The position numbers and the translations under genes are program-made. Below are positions 53,581 to 64,000 of a stretch of DNA of 64,000 nucleotides, piece after piece; position 1 is the first letter of the stretch, and every line of letters starts with the position of its first letter. Origin of the DNA: Engraulis encrasicolus (lineage: Eukaryota; Chordata; Actinopteri; Clupeiformes; Engraulidae). The notes beneath the pieces were generated by a model. That model saw only the letters and a program-made list of their open reading frames with translations. It had not been told where the DNA came from and made no database searches. The stretch spans positions 51,403,676 through 51,467,675 of the forward strand of contig NC_085875.1 in assembly GCF_034702125.1 (NCBI RefSeq), written 5' to 3'.

Positions 53581-54415
53581 CAGACCATAGGGGTCATTCC
53601 ATGTCAATTCACACGCCTTCCCCACATGACCCTCTCCGATTTACCCGATATCTCATATACAGGTACCTTTTGATGTCAATTGAAAGAATACCAAGTATTA
53701 GCACCCTACGTCCAACGGTTGCGGAGATGAAGCCCTCCAAAGTTGGGGTGCCATGCCCACTTTTCAAGCCTGTGAATTGCATACAAAATTTACAAGCAGA
53801 TTTTGACACCCCTGGTTTTAGTTTGAAGGAAGATACAGGCCTAAAAATCACCATGGCCCCTCAATATGACCCTGTCTACCAGATTATGTACTTACAAATA
53901 GCATGCCTTGATTATTTTTGGCTATATTAAGCCTTAAAAATTGAATTTGTGAAAACCGTGATGAAATGTCTTGCCATTTTGGGGTTCCAGATCTTGGAAA
54001 CTATGTATGCTTTGGGAATTATAATTGATTTTCCATTAAATTTGGGAACTGTACAGTGTATTCCAAAAACATTAGGGCACTCAGACTTTTAATGATGGAA
54101 TAGGAGGGACTCAAAAACAGCTTTTGGACAAAATGACCTTATGGTACCCTCTACTTCAGGCCTCAAATTAACCATGTGGGCACTTGATGACTGGAACGCC
54201 CTTTTAACCCCATGTACAGTAGCACTGTATCAAACATTCAAGCTTGGAAAAACTTTGTTTTTCAAAGTTCTTCATATTAATTTTGGCCTTCAAAGTATAT
54301 GTTTTTGTCTATGTCTTATCACAGTGTCTGTTTTGTCTGCTGCCATCTGCTGGTCAAAGAACGTAACAGTGCAATGTAAGAAATCAAAAGGGGCTGAAAA
54401 AAGCTCGCTAGGCTA

Positions 54416-54702
54416 CCAATAAAGGACTTTAATTCTACAGTATATTGCTATATATTAATTATGATTTTAACAAGCATTATGCAGAATGCTCAATCATGAT
54501 TACATTTCTGCTAGGACACACCCACCCCCATGTCTGGTAGAAATGTAGTGCAGAGTTGAGGCCATCTTGGGACTGGCATCATGATTGAGCATTAAGCAGT
54601 CACACTTGGAAAATTATTTGAATTAAAAATATTCATCATGCTTGTTTAAATCATGATTAATATATAGCAATATACTGTATAATTACAGTGCTTTATTGGT
54701 AA
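54416..54702. mobile_element. Nested palindromic MITE
   Basis: ACCAATAAAG / CTTTATTGGT ends and CAGTATATTGCTATATATTA inverted inside; it sits near the centre of the inner inverted repeat. Confidence 0.8.
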
Positions 54703-54734
54703 ATTATGGGCAAGTCATGGGTGAGCGGTTGGGC

Positions 54735-55050
54735 AGTCATGGGTGAGCGGTTAGGGCGTCAGACTTGCATCCCAGAGGTTGCCGGTTCGACTCCCGACCC
54801 GCCAGGTTGGTGGGGGGAGTAATCAACCAGTGCTCTCCCCCATCCTCCTCCATGACTGAGGTACCCTGAGCATGGTACCGTCCCACCGCACTGCTCCCCA
54901 TGGGGCGCCACTGAGGGCTGCCCCCTTGCACGGGTGAGGCATAAATGCAATTTCGTTGTGTGCAGTGTTCACTTGTGTGCTGTGGAGTGCTGTGTCACAA
55001 TGACAATGGGAGTTGGAGTTTCCCAATGGGCTTTCACTTTTCACTTTCTT
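54735..55050 (+). mobile_element. tRNA-derived SINE
   Basis: GTGAGCGGTTAGGGCG (A-box region), GGTTCGACTCC (exact B box) at 54784, then the GAGGTACCCTGAGCATGGTA body and a TTTCACTTT-rich tail. Same family as 29281. Confidence 0.88.
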
Positions 55051-56209
55051 TCACTTAAAAGATTTCCCAGCCCCTTTTGTTTTATAACATTACGCTGTTG
55101 TTACTTTTTTAGACCAGCAGATGGCAGCAGACAAAACAGACACTGTGATAAGATATAGAGAAAAACATATACTTTGAAGGCCAAGATTAATATGAAGAAC
55201 TTTGAAAAACAAAGTTTTTCCAAGCTTGAATGATTGATACACTGCTACTGTACATGGGGTTAAAAGGGCGTTCCAGTCATCAAGTGCCCACATGGTTAAT
55301 TTGAGGCCTGAAGTAGAGGGTACCGTAAGGTAATTTTGTCTCAAAGCTGTTTTTGAGTCCCTCCTATTTTAGCTTTTAAAGTCTGAGCGCCCTAAATATT
55401 TTGGAATACACTGTACAGTTCCCAAATATGATGGAAAATCAATTATAACTCCCAAAGCATACATAGTGTCCAAGTTCTGGAACCCCAAAATGGCAAGACT
55501 CTTCATCACGCTTTTCACAAATTCAGTTTTTATGGCTTAATATAGCCAAAAATAATCAAGGCATGCCATTTGTAAGTACATCATCTGGTAGACGGGGTCA
55601 TATTGAGGGGCCATGGTTATTTTTAGGCCTGTATCTTCCTTGAAACTAAAACAAGAGGTGTCAAAATCTGCTTGTAAATTTTGTATGCAATTCACACGCT
55701 TGAAAAGTGGGCATGGCACCCCAACTTTGGAGGGCTTCATCTCTGCAACCGTTGGACGTAGGGTGCTAATACTTGGTATTCTTTCAATTGACATCAAAAG
55801 GTACCTGTATGTGAGATATCGGGTAAATCGGAGAGGGTCATGTGGGGAGATTCTAGGGAATCATGTGAATTGACATGGAATGACCCCATATCTAACTTGT
55901 GGTATGGTCTGGTGTGAACCAAGCAAGCATTGTCTATGGTTATTATCTGAATTGTATGTGTTTTACTGTCAGGGATTTGAAAGTGTAATTCCTAAATGTT
56001 GTATGTTGTCAGGCAATTGCCTTTTTCTTTGGATACAGGAATAGCAACTGTAAAATTGTATGAGCGTTTAAACTCTCTTTAATTTAGATGAGCACAATAC
56101 AAGAACGAGTTAGAATGGCAAAAATAACAAAGAGGAAATTATCTCCGATATTGAAGGTATATCAACTCTTTAACCATTATTGCAGTGATATTAGGACAAG
56201 TACTCTAGA

Positions 56210-56665
56210 TTCAGACATCATGACACCACAAAAGTGCTAAGAAACTATCAGTGATGCTGGTTGCCAAGGAAAATGGTTTGCATAGCAACCATTGCTATGC
56301 AACATTGAATTCTGAGTGGCTCCACCCCTGAAACTGATAGGCATGTCCTAATGAACAAGGGCAGACATAATGACACCACAAAAGTGCTAAGAAACTCTAT
56401 CCGTGATGCTGGTTGCTAAGGAAAATGCTTTGCCTAGCAACCGTTGCTATGCAACATTTAATTCTGGGTGGCTCCACTCTTGAAACTGATAAGAATGTCC
56501 TAATGAACAAGGACAGACATCATGACACCACAAAAGTGATAAGAAACTCTATCAGTGATGCTGGTTGCTTAAGAAAATGCTTTGCCTAGCAACCGTTGCT
56601 ATGCAACGTTGAATTCTGGGTGGCTCCACCCCTGAAATTGATAAGCATGTCCTAATGACCACTTG
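56210..56665. repeat. ~125-bp tandem units, right arm
   Basis: Three units with GCCTAGCAACCGTTGCTATG, ATTCTGGGTGGCTCCAC and CATGACACCACAAAAGTG; inverted relatives of 51340-51950. Confidence 0.93.
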
Positions 56666-57247
56666 TGCCAAGTTTCATGCTTTTATCACCTTGCGAGCGA
56701 TTTTTTCACCCATTGCCTAGACTAAAATATCCATAAGGCCGACAGACACACGACAAACGGCTTTTAGATATGAGTCATTTCAGCTAGAATCATCAAATGC
56801 TTGACCCCCTCATATTGACTGTTTTTGGCATCACTGTCTGAGTGACCATGTTCAGACGAATCATCTCCAAAATTATGAGGGCCAGGTCCATTAAGTTTTC
56901 AAGCCTTTGAGGTTGATCAGGGAATCCAGTTTTAACATGTTATATTATATGGTTGTGACGTCATCTGTCGAATGCTCCATTCATTTCAACGGGGCTCCCC
57001 AACGTTCGGACGTCTGTTATTTTTGGATAACGGACGGGTTGGTCTATAACAGACCGCTGTCAATGGCAACAAGACTTTTCACTGCTAAAGCGACTTTTCA
57101 ACAAGACTCTAATCAGCTGCTGTGATAGACAGCACCCGTTGTCCTGGCTACCGCTTTCAATGGCAACAAGACATTCACTGCTAAAGCCACTGGCTTGTAT
57201 ACAAGTCAGTGGCTAAAGCGAATGTTTCATATCACTCCGCAGGGGGT

Positions 57248-57584
57248 CCGGTGTGGCAGCTTTTGTGATATGCACCGGAATTCTCATCCGCCCTGTATCT
57301 GCTTGTAGAGCGAGTAAAGTTAAGTACAGGGTACAGTTGGGGTAAATCAAATATACCTGTGTAACAACAAGACTCTGATCTAATTCCAAAGTGTAGGCAT
57401 AACATAAATGACAGTCCCAAAACAATTGCTGACCATGTCGAAGATTGTGTAGGCCTAATCTCTGTTTATGTTGACATTCGGTTCCTGCCATACATTTGTC
57501 CCACATCGCTTGCCGTAGCCTCGTATAAGCACATGTACATGCGGATGAGAATTCCGGTGCATATCACAAAAGCTGCCACACCGG
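57248..57584. mobile_element. ~337-bp element with 44-bp TIRs
   Basis: CCGGTGTGGCAGCTTTTGTG through TTCTCATCCGC is perfectly inverted at 57541-57584. The flanks AATCAGCTGCTGTGATAGAC A are directly repeated (57109, 57600). Confidence 0.85.
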
Positions 57585-57773
57585 TCTTTTGTCACTCTAA
57601 TCAGCTGCTGTGATAGACAACACCTGTTGTCCTGGCTAGCCTACCTAGCTGTTGCCTAGCGGTGTTCCACAACGGCACTGTTTTGTTTTGCGCAGCAACA
57701 ATCTTAACATTAAATAGGTCTAAAGAAATGTCCCCGCATGTGTGAATCATTTAAGTATATCCATATAATAAGC

Positions 57774-57918
57774 GGGTTAACTTTCGGCGAGTCGGTCGCT
57801 TTGTGGAATAGCAGCACTTCAGAGAGAACAAGACCCCTCCGCTCCGCGTCGGGGTCTAAAGATTCTCTCTGTCGTGCTGCTATTCCACGGTAGCGACCTT
57901 CTCGCCGAACGTTAACCC
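57774..57918. mobile_element. 145-bp hairpin MITE
   Basis: GGGTTAAC / GTTAACCC ends; GTGGAATAGCAGCAC pairs with GTGCTGCTATTCCAC; GGTCGCT pairs with AGCGACC. Confidence 0.85.
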
Positions 57919-58639
57919 TTACATATTCATCATTCATCCATTACATAAATGGTTGGGTAGACCAGTGTAAGCTTAATTCAACTACCAGCAGTCTGTAGTA
58001 ATCCATCCTATTCCTTATCATTAGAAGCAGAAAACATCGACAGATTTACCCAAGGTCACTGTGAACTATGCAGATAAAGAAGTTATCTTCGTTCAACAAT
58101 GTCTCACTCTGGCTATGGCTACTGTTGTTCAGAGACCAGAGTTTTGAAAGGACAGGTTACATTCTGCTGATCTGTCAATAATAGCCTACGTTTATTCTTG
58201 TGTCCTGCGTAGCAGTACGTGTTACTAGTACGTAGTACTTAACTTAAGAATGCATTTCCTCTATGCAAATAACCGAATTATTCTCCTGACTCCCAGAGTT
58301 ATCTGTTAAAACTTACTTTAATGTGTGTTTTCTCCTTTCTTGTCTCAGCTGTCATGCACGAGATTTCTGCGCAATCGCAGTCAGCATCGCGTGTGTAGCT
58401 GGGTAAGGTGCTCCACCGGAACACTTGTTACACCCTCTCGAAGGTTCCGGCTTCGGTAGAAACCAATTAAAAATTCTTAATTTGACCACAAGGTGGGAGT
58501 AAAATGTCTCAAGTCTTCAGATCAGATAGGCCTACCGGTAATTAAGTAGGCTATAATTATGTGAGAAGCAGTTGTGAAAGTAGATGGGTGCGCACAGGTG
58601 TGCAGCACTGCATAGCACCAGTAAGAAACGAAAACTATA

Positions 58640-58720
58640 CTTTTACCCCTGGTGAGGAGATTGCCTTACCTGACGCTTGCCCTCTGGTATACCGTTCCGC
58701 AAAAAGAAAAAAAAATGCAA
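58640..58720 (-). promoter_or_regulatory. Possible wdr89 leader exon end and octamer
   Basis: Minus strand GGGCAAGCGTCAG|GTAAGG is a strong donor, and ATGCAAAT (octamer motif) lies at about 58714 on +. It could be the missing wdr89 leader exon, but the distance (8.3 kb) and lack of transcripts make this a guess. Confidence 0.2.
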
Positions 58721-58918
58721 ATGACCAATCATAATATGAGTAACATAGTCCAATCAAACGTAGGCCTACATACATTACAAACTACTACTAACTACAAAAT
58801 TTGTGTCTGGACTGGGCTCCATGCCACTGACCTCAGTTAGTAATGTAGCTCCATAACAGCGAAGAACCCTGCTGGTCAAGGACACGTGCTAAGCTTCTGC
58901 CTCCCTGGAGCTACTTCA

Positions 58919-58927
58919 TTGTGTGTG

Positions 58928-58979
<52 letters not shown>

Positions 58980-59135
58980 CGTGCGTGCGTGCGTGCGCAT
59001 GTGAGTGTGTAGGTGTCTGTGTGCGTGTGCTGTGCATGTCTGTGTGTGTGTGTGTGAGAGAGAGTGCCTGCATGCGCACGCATGTGTGTACATGCGTGCG
59101 TGAGTGCGTGCATGTGTGTGTGTGTGTGTTCCTCT
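58919..59135. repeat. (TG)n/(CG)n microsatellite
   Basis: TG with GCGTGCG interruptions and two AGAGAG patches. Confidence 0.95.
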
Positions 59136-59193
59136 AGTCCAGAATGTTGCTTCAGCAGATGGCCTTTAAGAAGGGACTGACGAGGGAAAAAAC

Positions 59194-59194
<1 letters not shown>

Positions 59195-59280
<86 letters not shown>

Positions 59281-59297
59281 GAAAGAGAATGAAGATA

Positions 59298-59363
<66 letters not shown>

Positions 59364-59373
59364 GAGAGAGAGA
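59195..59373. repeat. (GAAA)n then (GA)n
   Basis: About 22 AAAG tetranucleotides followed by about 75 nt of GA. Confidence 0.98.
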
Positions 59374-59519
59374 TTGCCACTGAAAGAGGGAGGAAGAAGG
59401 AGAGAGAGAGAATAAGAAGGGGAACAAAGTGGTTCATTGGTGTGTGCGATGGCAGGAAGGAGATCAAGTGTCAGGGTGGACATTGTGAGGAGAACAGAAG
59501 ATGCTTTAGACACCCCCCC

Positions 59520-59645
<126 letters not shown>

Positions 59646-60284
59646 CCTGTACCCCCCACAACAGTTCCCTTTGCCCCCCCCCCTCTCTCTCCCACTCCTC
59701 CTCTCCCCTCCTCTTCTCTTCTCTTCTCTCATCTCCTCTCCTCTCTCCCACTCCTCCTCTCCCCAGCTTCCTGCAGCAGGTATCTACTATTTACTACTAT
59801 CCTCCCTCCTCCTCTCCACTTCAACTTCCTGTATCGGGTAACTACTTAGGTGCATGGAATTGTGCTGTTTTGCTGATGGTGCATCTGCTATGCTGGAGTG
59901 AGAGTATAAATGCTGATGTACTTTCCAACTTCAGAAAAGACAACTTTAAAACAGGGTAGGAGTTATCCCGCGAATCAAAGACTAGGCCTACTTTTTAAAA
60001 TACGGTCTGTAGCCCCTTAATGCACGCCATACCTCCTGTAGCACGCTGTGATAGATATTGAAGGTTAACTACTATAGTACTACACTACTATGACAGTGCA
60101 TGGGGCCTTTAGTAATACATTACGACTTGGTCATTGCCATTCTGGTAACAGCTCATTTATAATGCCGTGTCTAAAGGGGTTAAACAGGAGGGATCCAGCC
60201 AATCTTAATGAGGATGCTTTTTAAGTGTGATGCTAACAGGTGTTATAGCCTATTTAGTTGTCTTCCACTCAATAACCCAGCTTG

Positions 60285-60460
60285 GGCCCTACTGTGGCGG
60301 TAACGGTAACACTTACGGGGTCGCCGATACACCGATGACCCGGGTTTGATTCTGGCCTGGGTCATTTGCTGATCCATCATCTGATCCCCTGATCCCCATC
60401 TCTTTCTATCTCCACTCATTTCCTGTCTGTCCTTCATTGTCCCTGACAGTAGACTGTATC
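60285..60460 (+). mobile_element. tRNA-derived SINE, family shared with 61650
   Basis: CCGGGTTTGATTCTGGCC (B-box region), GGTCATTTGCTGATCC and CATTTCCTGTCTGTCCTTCA. Confidence 0.65.
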
Positions 60461-60510
60461 CATGGGAGTAATGGGGGTCGAGCAGGTTATTTGCCCTGGG
60501 CCCAGGGGCC

Positions 60511-60746
60511 TCCTGTACATTACATTACATTACATTACACTTAGCTGACGTTTTTATCCAAAGTAAGTGACAAAAGTTATTTTACAGGACATTGGTTCCA
60601 GTTCCTGGAGCAATGTGGGCTTAGGTGCCTTGCTCAAGGGCACTTCAGCCATGAATGGAGGTTTAGAGAGATGTAAGGGAGGGATTCGAACCGGCAAACC
60701 TCTGATCTTTAGACCAGCCAGCATACCTATACGGCTGCCCCCAGTA
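60511..60746 (-). mobile_element. tRNA-derived SINE
   Basis: TTACACTTAGCTGACGTTTT, CTTGCTCAAGGGCACTTCAG and GGGATTCGAACCGGCAAACC; same family as 13691 and 37231. Confidence 0.85.
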
Positions 60747-60948
60747 GGCTAGGCATCTGTACCTTGAAAGGCTGTATGTGGGGCCCTATCTGTATTTTGC
60801 CCTGGCCTGGAGCCCTATGTGTGCTTGTTCCGCCACTGACTGTATCTTATCTACCTGCATCTGTACTTCTACCTGCCCACACCTGGGGAAGAGAATCACT
60901 CCACTCCACTCGGCATGGGCAGGAACCTTTGGACCTGCAGTGCACATC

Positions 60949-61135
<187 letters not shown>

Positions 61136-61647
61136 CCTGTTATGCCCCTCCTAAGCTGTTAGATGTTAACAGTATGTTAACAGTGGCATTGAACACAGAC
61201 TCAGTACAGTTAGCTGCAGCACTTTAGCTACTCTGTACAAGCAACTTAATTATTATAATCACTAGGCTCACAGGATATAGCGGATTCACCAGGCAAAGTC
61301 ACTAGTTATACAGAGACTGTGAGTGTATTTGCTTCACTATTTATTCACTCTACCTAACCCTGTGCTAAGGTAGCCTACAGCCGCTGTTATAAATGACCTG
61401 TTACCAGAACGGTAATGACCAAGTCGTAATGTATCACTAAAGGCCCATAGTGGTGTAACTCTATAGTGTAAAGGTTTTTCAGTGACTATTACAGTGTTCC
61501 ACTGGATTGGCGTGCATTAAGGGGCTACTAAAAGAAACTAAGCCTGGCATCTGCACTATATATTGTTATGTATACTTCCTGTGCACTTTCTATCTGCAAG
61601 TGCTGTGATTAAGTCCTTGATTGTAAATCGACTGGGTTAAAAAGTGT

Positions 61648-61805
61648 CTACCAGCCCTGCCGTGGCCTAATGGTGGGGCAATGGGTTACTACGCCGGTGG
61701 CGCGGGTTCGAATCTGACCCAGATCATTTGCCAATCCCGCCCCGTCTCTCTCACCACTCATTTCCTGTCTCTCCTTCACTGTCCTGTCAAGAATAAAGGC
61801 AAAAA
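61648..61805 (+). mobile_element. tRNA-derived SINE
   Basis: CCGTGGCCTAATGGTGGGGC (A-box region) and GCGGGTTCGAATCTGACC (B box), short body, AATAAAGGCAAAAAAATG tail. Confidence 0.85.
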
Positions 61806-61892
61806 AATGCTTACAAAAAATGTCTGCCAAATGCACTGTAATGTTTAATAATTCTGCAGGAATCAATATGCATTGTTACAACAATTGAGTTT

Positions 61893-62003
61893 ATGTATGT
61901 ATGTATGTATGTATGTATGTATGTATGTATGTATGTATGTATGTATGTATGTATGTATGTATGTATGTATGTATGTATGTATGTATGTATGTATGTATGT
62001 ATG
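61893..62003. repeat. (TATG)n, left part
   Basis: About 28 TATG units, split from 63454-63523 by the transposon. Confidence 0.98.
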
Positions 62004-63455
62004 TACAAACCCCAACTCCGATGAAGTTGGGACGTTTGGTAAACAGTGAATAAAATCAAAATGCTATAATTTTCAAAACATTCAATCTATTAATTAGATG
62101 GAGAATAGTGAAAAGACAACATATTAAGTGTTAAAACTGAGAAAAAAATATTGTTTTGGGGGACATATGTACTCATTTCTAATTTGATAAATCCAACACG
62201 TCTCAAAAGAGTTGGGACGGGGATCAGTGAAATTTAGTAAACATCCAAATAAGATAAAACAACAAAGAAGAACATTTCAAAATGAATTGTACTGACGGAC
62301 AATATAGGTGTCCAGGTATAAGATCATCACAGAGAGGCTGAGTCACTCAGAATTAAAGATGCAAAGGGAATAATTACCATAGTTATTACATACATTTTTG
62401 AATTCCCTTTGATTTACCACGATTGAGTGTATATAAGACATATTTTTGTTAATAAAATCATTGTATAGGTTCATGACATCATGAAATATATATTGGCTGT
62501 AGTCTCACTCTAGCACTCTAGGAATTAGAGCTATTGAAAATTGACCATATTAAGAATGCTTAATGCATGAAAATGATACAGGGGTGTAACATTCTCCTAA
62601 GCACCTGAGCTCACTTGAAATAGACCCAGAAGACATGGGAAACTGTCCTTTGCTTACAGAAGTCAGCAGAAGTTGTAGAAGTCCATTCTTTTTGACAATA
62701 ATAGAGCATTGCACATCCTGTGCCACAGTAAAAATGGACCATCCAACTTGTGTTAGTGCTAGCTTCAAAAGTCAGCCTCCATGATGGCATGCGGGTGCAG
62801 TAGTGCATTGGTTAAGATGTTCTCACTCATCTGTAGAGTTAAATACTGTGCTGAATGGTATAAATGGGTTTTAAACAGCATGAAAAGCCACTCATGCATT
62901 ATATTTTGAAGGCACATCTTAGATTACTGCCACATAGTAAGGTCAAATTGCATTCTCTAATATGTTTTAACAGTTTGGCTCCATCATAAGGACCAGCAGG
63001 TGATAAAATGGTGGGTTTTTGGTCAAGACCTGTCACACTGTAAGCACTACAGAAAGGAAAACATTGCAAAACATGGCAAGGAATACACCCACCATTTAAG
63101 CTGGTGAAATCATGTCCAAGATAGGAATTAACACTGTTTTTTATGTAAAATCATCTCATCGGTTAATGTATTTAACTGTTAAGTGTTGTCTTTTGTTTTG
63201 TTTTTAGTCTTCCTCGACATTTGCTGCCATTTATTGTCCCCGTCCCAACTCTTTTGAGACGTGTTGGATTTATCAAATTAGAAATGAGTACATATGTCCC
63301 CCAAAACAATATTTTTTCTCAGTTTTAACACTTAATATGTTGTCTTTTCACTATTCTCCATCTAATGAATAGATTGAATGTTTTGAAAATGATAGCATTT
63401 TGATTTTATTCACTGTTCACCAAACGTCCCAACTTCATCGGAGTTGGGGTTTGTA
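62004..63455. mobile_element. 1.45-kb DNA element with ~225-bp TIRs, TA target
   Basis: CAAACCCCAACTCCGATGAA and the whole next ~220 nt (to CAAAAGAGTTGGGACGGGG) recur inverted with one or two differences at 63237-63453. TA dinucleotides (62004-62005, 63454-63455) flank it. No transposase frame inside. High TIR identity suggests recent insertion. Confidence 0.95.
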
Positions 63456-63523
63456 TGTATGTATGTATGTATGTATGTATGTATGTATGTATGTATGTAT
63501 GTATGTATGTATGTATGTATGTG
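63454..63523. repeat. (TATG)n, right part
   Basis: Continuation of the 61893 array on the other side of the element. Confidence 0.97.
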
Positions 63524-64000
63524 TGCATGCATGCCTAAATCAAAAATGATTAACCCTAAAGCGACCGACTCTGGTCATTTATGACACAATTTATTTCATA
63601 CACAATTTCTGCAATTTCTGCAAATTCTTCAATTCAACATTTATGACCCCGAGAGGATCCATGAGATACTCAACATTATAATGTCCATTGTTGTTGTAAT
63701 TTTCAAACTCTGGTTTTTGTATTTTGTATCGTGGGGCAGGCCATGGTCAGCAGACCTAAAATATTCATAATATAAACATTTATAGTATTAAAATATAATA
63801 TATTATATAAATAAATAGGGCACCCCTGCGATAGCCAGCGGAACATATTGTGAGGGCACCCAGGTAGTATTTCCTCTGTTATTGCTCCATATTAGTTGAT
63901 ATCATGCCACAGTGGTCCTAGACACATGATGAGAATATGAAATGGAAGTCATCCTGATGAACAAAGAGGGAGGAATCATGTCATCAGTGTAGAAATCAAT
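63524..64000. other. Right edge, nothing recognised
   Basis: AT-rich DNA with no exon or repeat that I can name. Confidence 0.5.

Larger units (their letters stand above)
53585..55890. repeat. Inner ~830-bp inverted repeat
   Basis: GGGGTCATTCCATGTCAATT opens the left arm and appears inverted at the right end. Both arms carry the same ~85-codon open frame (MSIERIPSISTLRPTVAEMK start; 53682-53930 on +, 55537-55797 on -), and a second shared frame (LKLTMWALDDWNALLTPCTV). Reading frames match no family I know and probably reflect arm identity. Confidence 0.93.
50891..56735. mobile_element. Large nested inverted-repeat (foldback) element
   Basis: Left sequence GTCTAGGC...AATGGG, GGTGATAAAAGC, AAACTTGGCACAA, CATTAGGACATGCTTAT and AGGGGTGGAGCCAC (51253-51355) recurs inverted at 56630-56722. 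Both arms then carry tandem 125-150 bp units with GCCTAGCAACCGTTGCTA (four left, three right). An inner pair of ~830-bp arms (53590-54415 and 55075-55885) is also inverted. Left arm is longer through insertions. No transposase recognised. Confidence 0.85.

Noticed and set aside
54735..54800. Possible tRNA gene
   Set aside because: Good A/B-box words, but no complete cloverleaf, and the body and tail are shared with another copy at 29.3 kb: a SINE.
61648..61720. Possible tRNA gene
   Set aside because: Same reason; the acceptor stem does not close and the element continues into a SINE body shared with 60.3 kb.

Overview
The window is vertebrate nuclear DNA, almost certainly from a ray-finned (teleost) fish. 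Three split genes carry GT-AG introns. Dinucleotide repeats, mostly (CA)n/(TG)n, are extremely dense, and fish-type tRNA-derived SINEs and hAT-like miniature transposons are common. The SINE families resemble those I associate with herring-like fishes, but that is a weak hint and I do not assign a species.

Three protein-coding genes can be read exon by exon. gphb5 (thyrostimulin beta subunit) is on the + strand at about 1.43-1.90 kb. ppp2r5e (PP2A regulatory subunit B56 epsilon) is on the - strand; 13 coding exons between 33,066 and 7,653 join without frame conflict into exactly 467 codons plus stop. wdr89 (WD-repeat protein 89) is on the - strand; three coding exons between 50,259 and 47,055 give 420 codons plus stop. 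The same three genes are neighbours on human 14q23, so this is a conserved block. gphb5 and ppp2r5e converge, and wdr89 lies upstream of ppp2r5e in the same direction. The three encode unrelated functions (secreted hormone subunit, phosphatase targeting subunit, beta-propeller scaffold), so their linkage looks like old synteny rather than a functional cluster.

Layout: 0-0.4 kb is a ~40-bp minisatellite. 0.4-2.3 kb holds gphb5 and copies of its exon ends. 2.3-4.9 kb is AT-rich, with a Tc1-like remnant and a MITE. 4.9-7.65 kb is the probable ppp2r5e 3' UTR. 7.65-33.07 kb is the ppp2r5e coding region, including a 13-kb first intron packed with transposons and microsatellites. 33-47 kb is non-coding (probable ppp2r5e leader exons and promoter, hAT-like elements, a GA-rich satellite). 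47-50.3 kb is wdr89. 50.3-56.8 kb is a large nested inverted-repeat element. 57-64 kb is transposons, SINEs and microsatellites, ending with a 1.45-kb TIR element inserted in a TATG array.

Two patterns stand out. First, the edges of exons in all three genes are repeatedly copied into adjacent introns or flanks. The copies often include the splice site, and a (CA)n/(TG)n run usually separates copy from parent exon. Second, several introns start with (CA)n just after the donor and end with (TG)n in place of a polypyrimidine tract just before the acceptor. That is the complementary-repeat arrangement reported in ray-finned fish to fold introns and relieve the need for U2AF2. Together they suggest a locus where microsatellites both shape splicing and generate duplicated, possibly decoy, splice sites.
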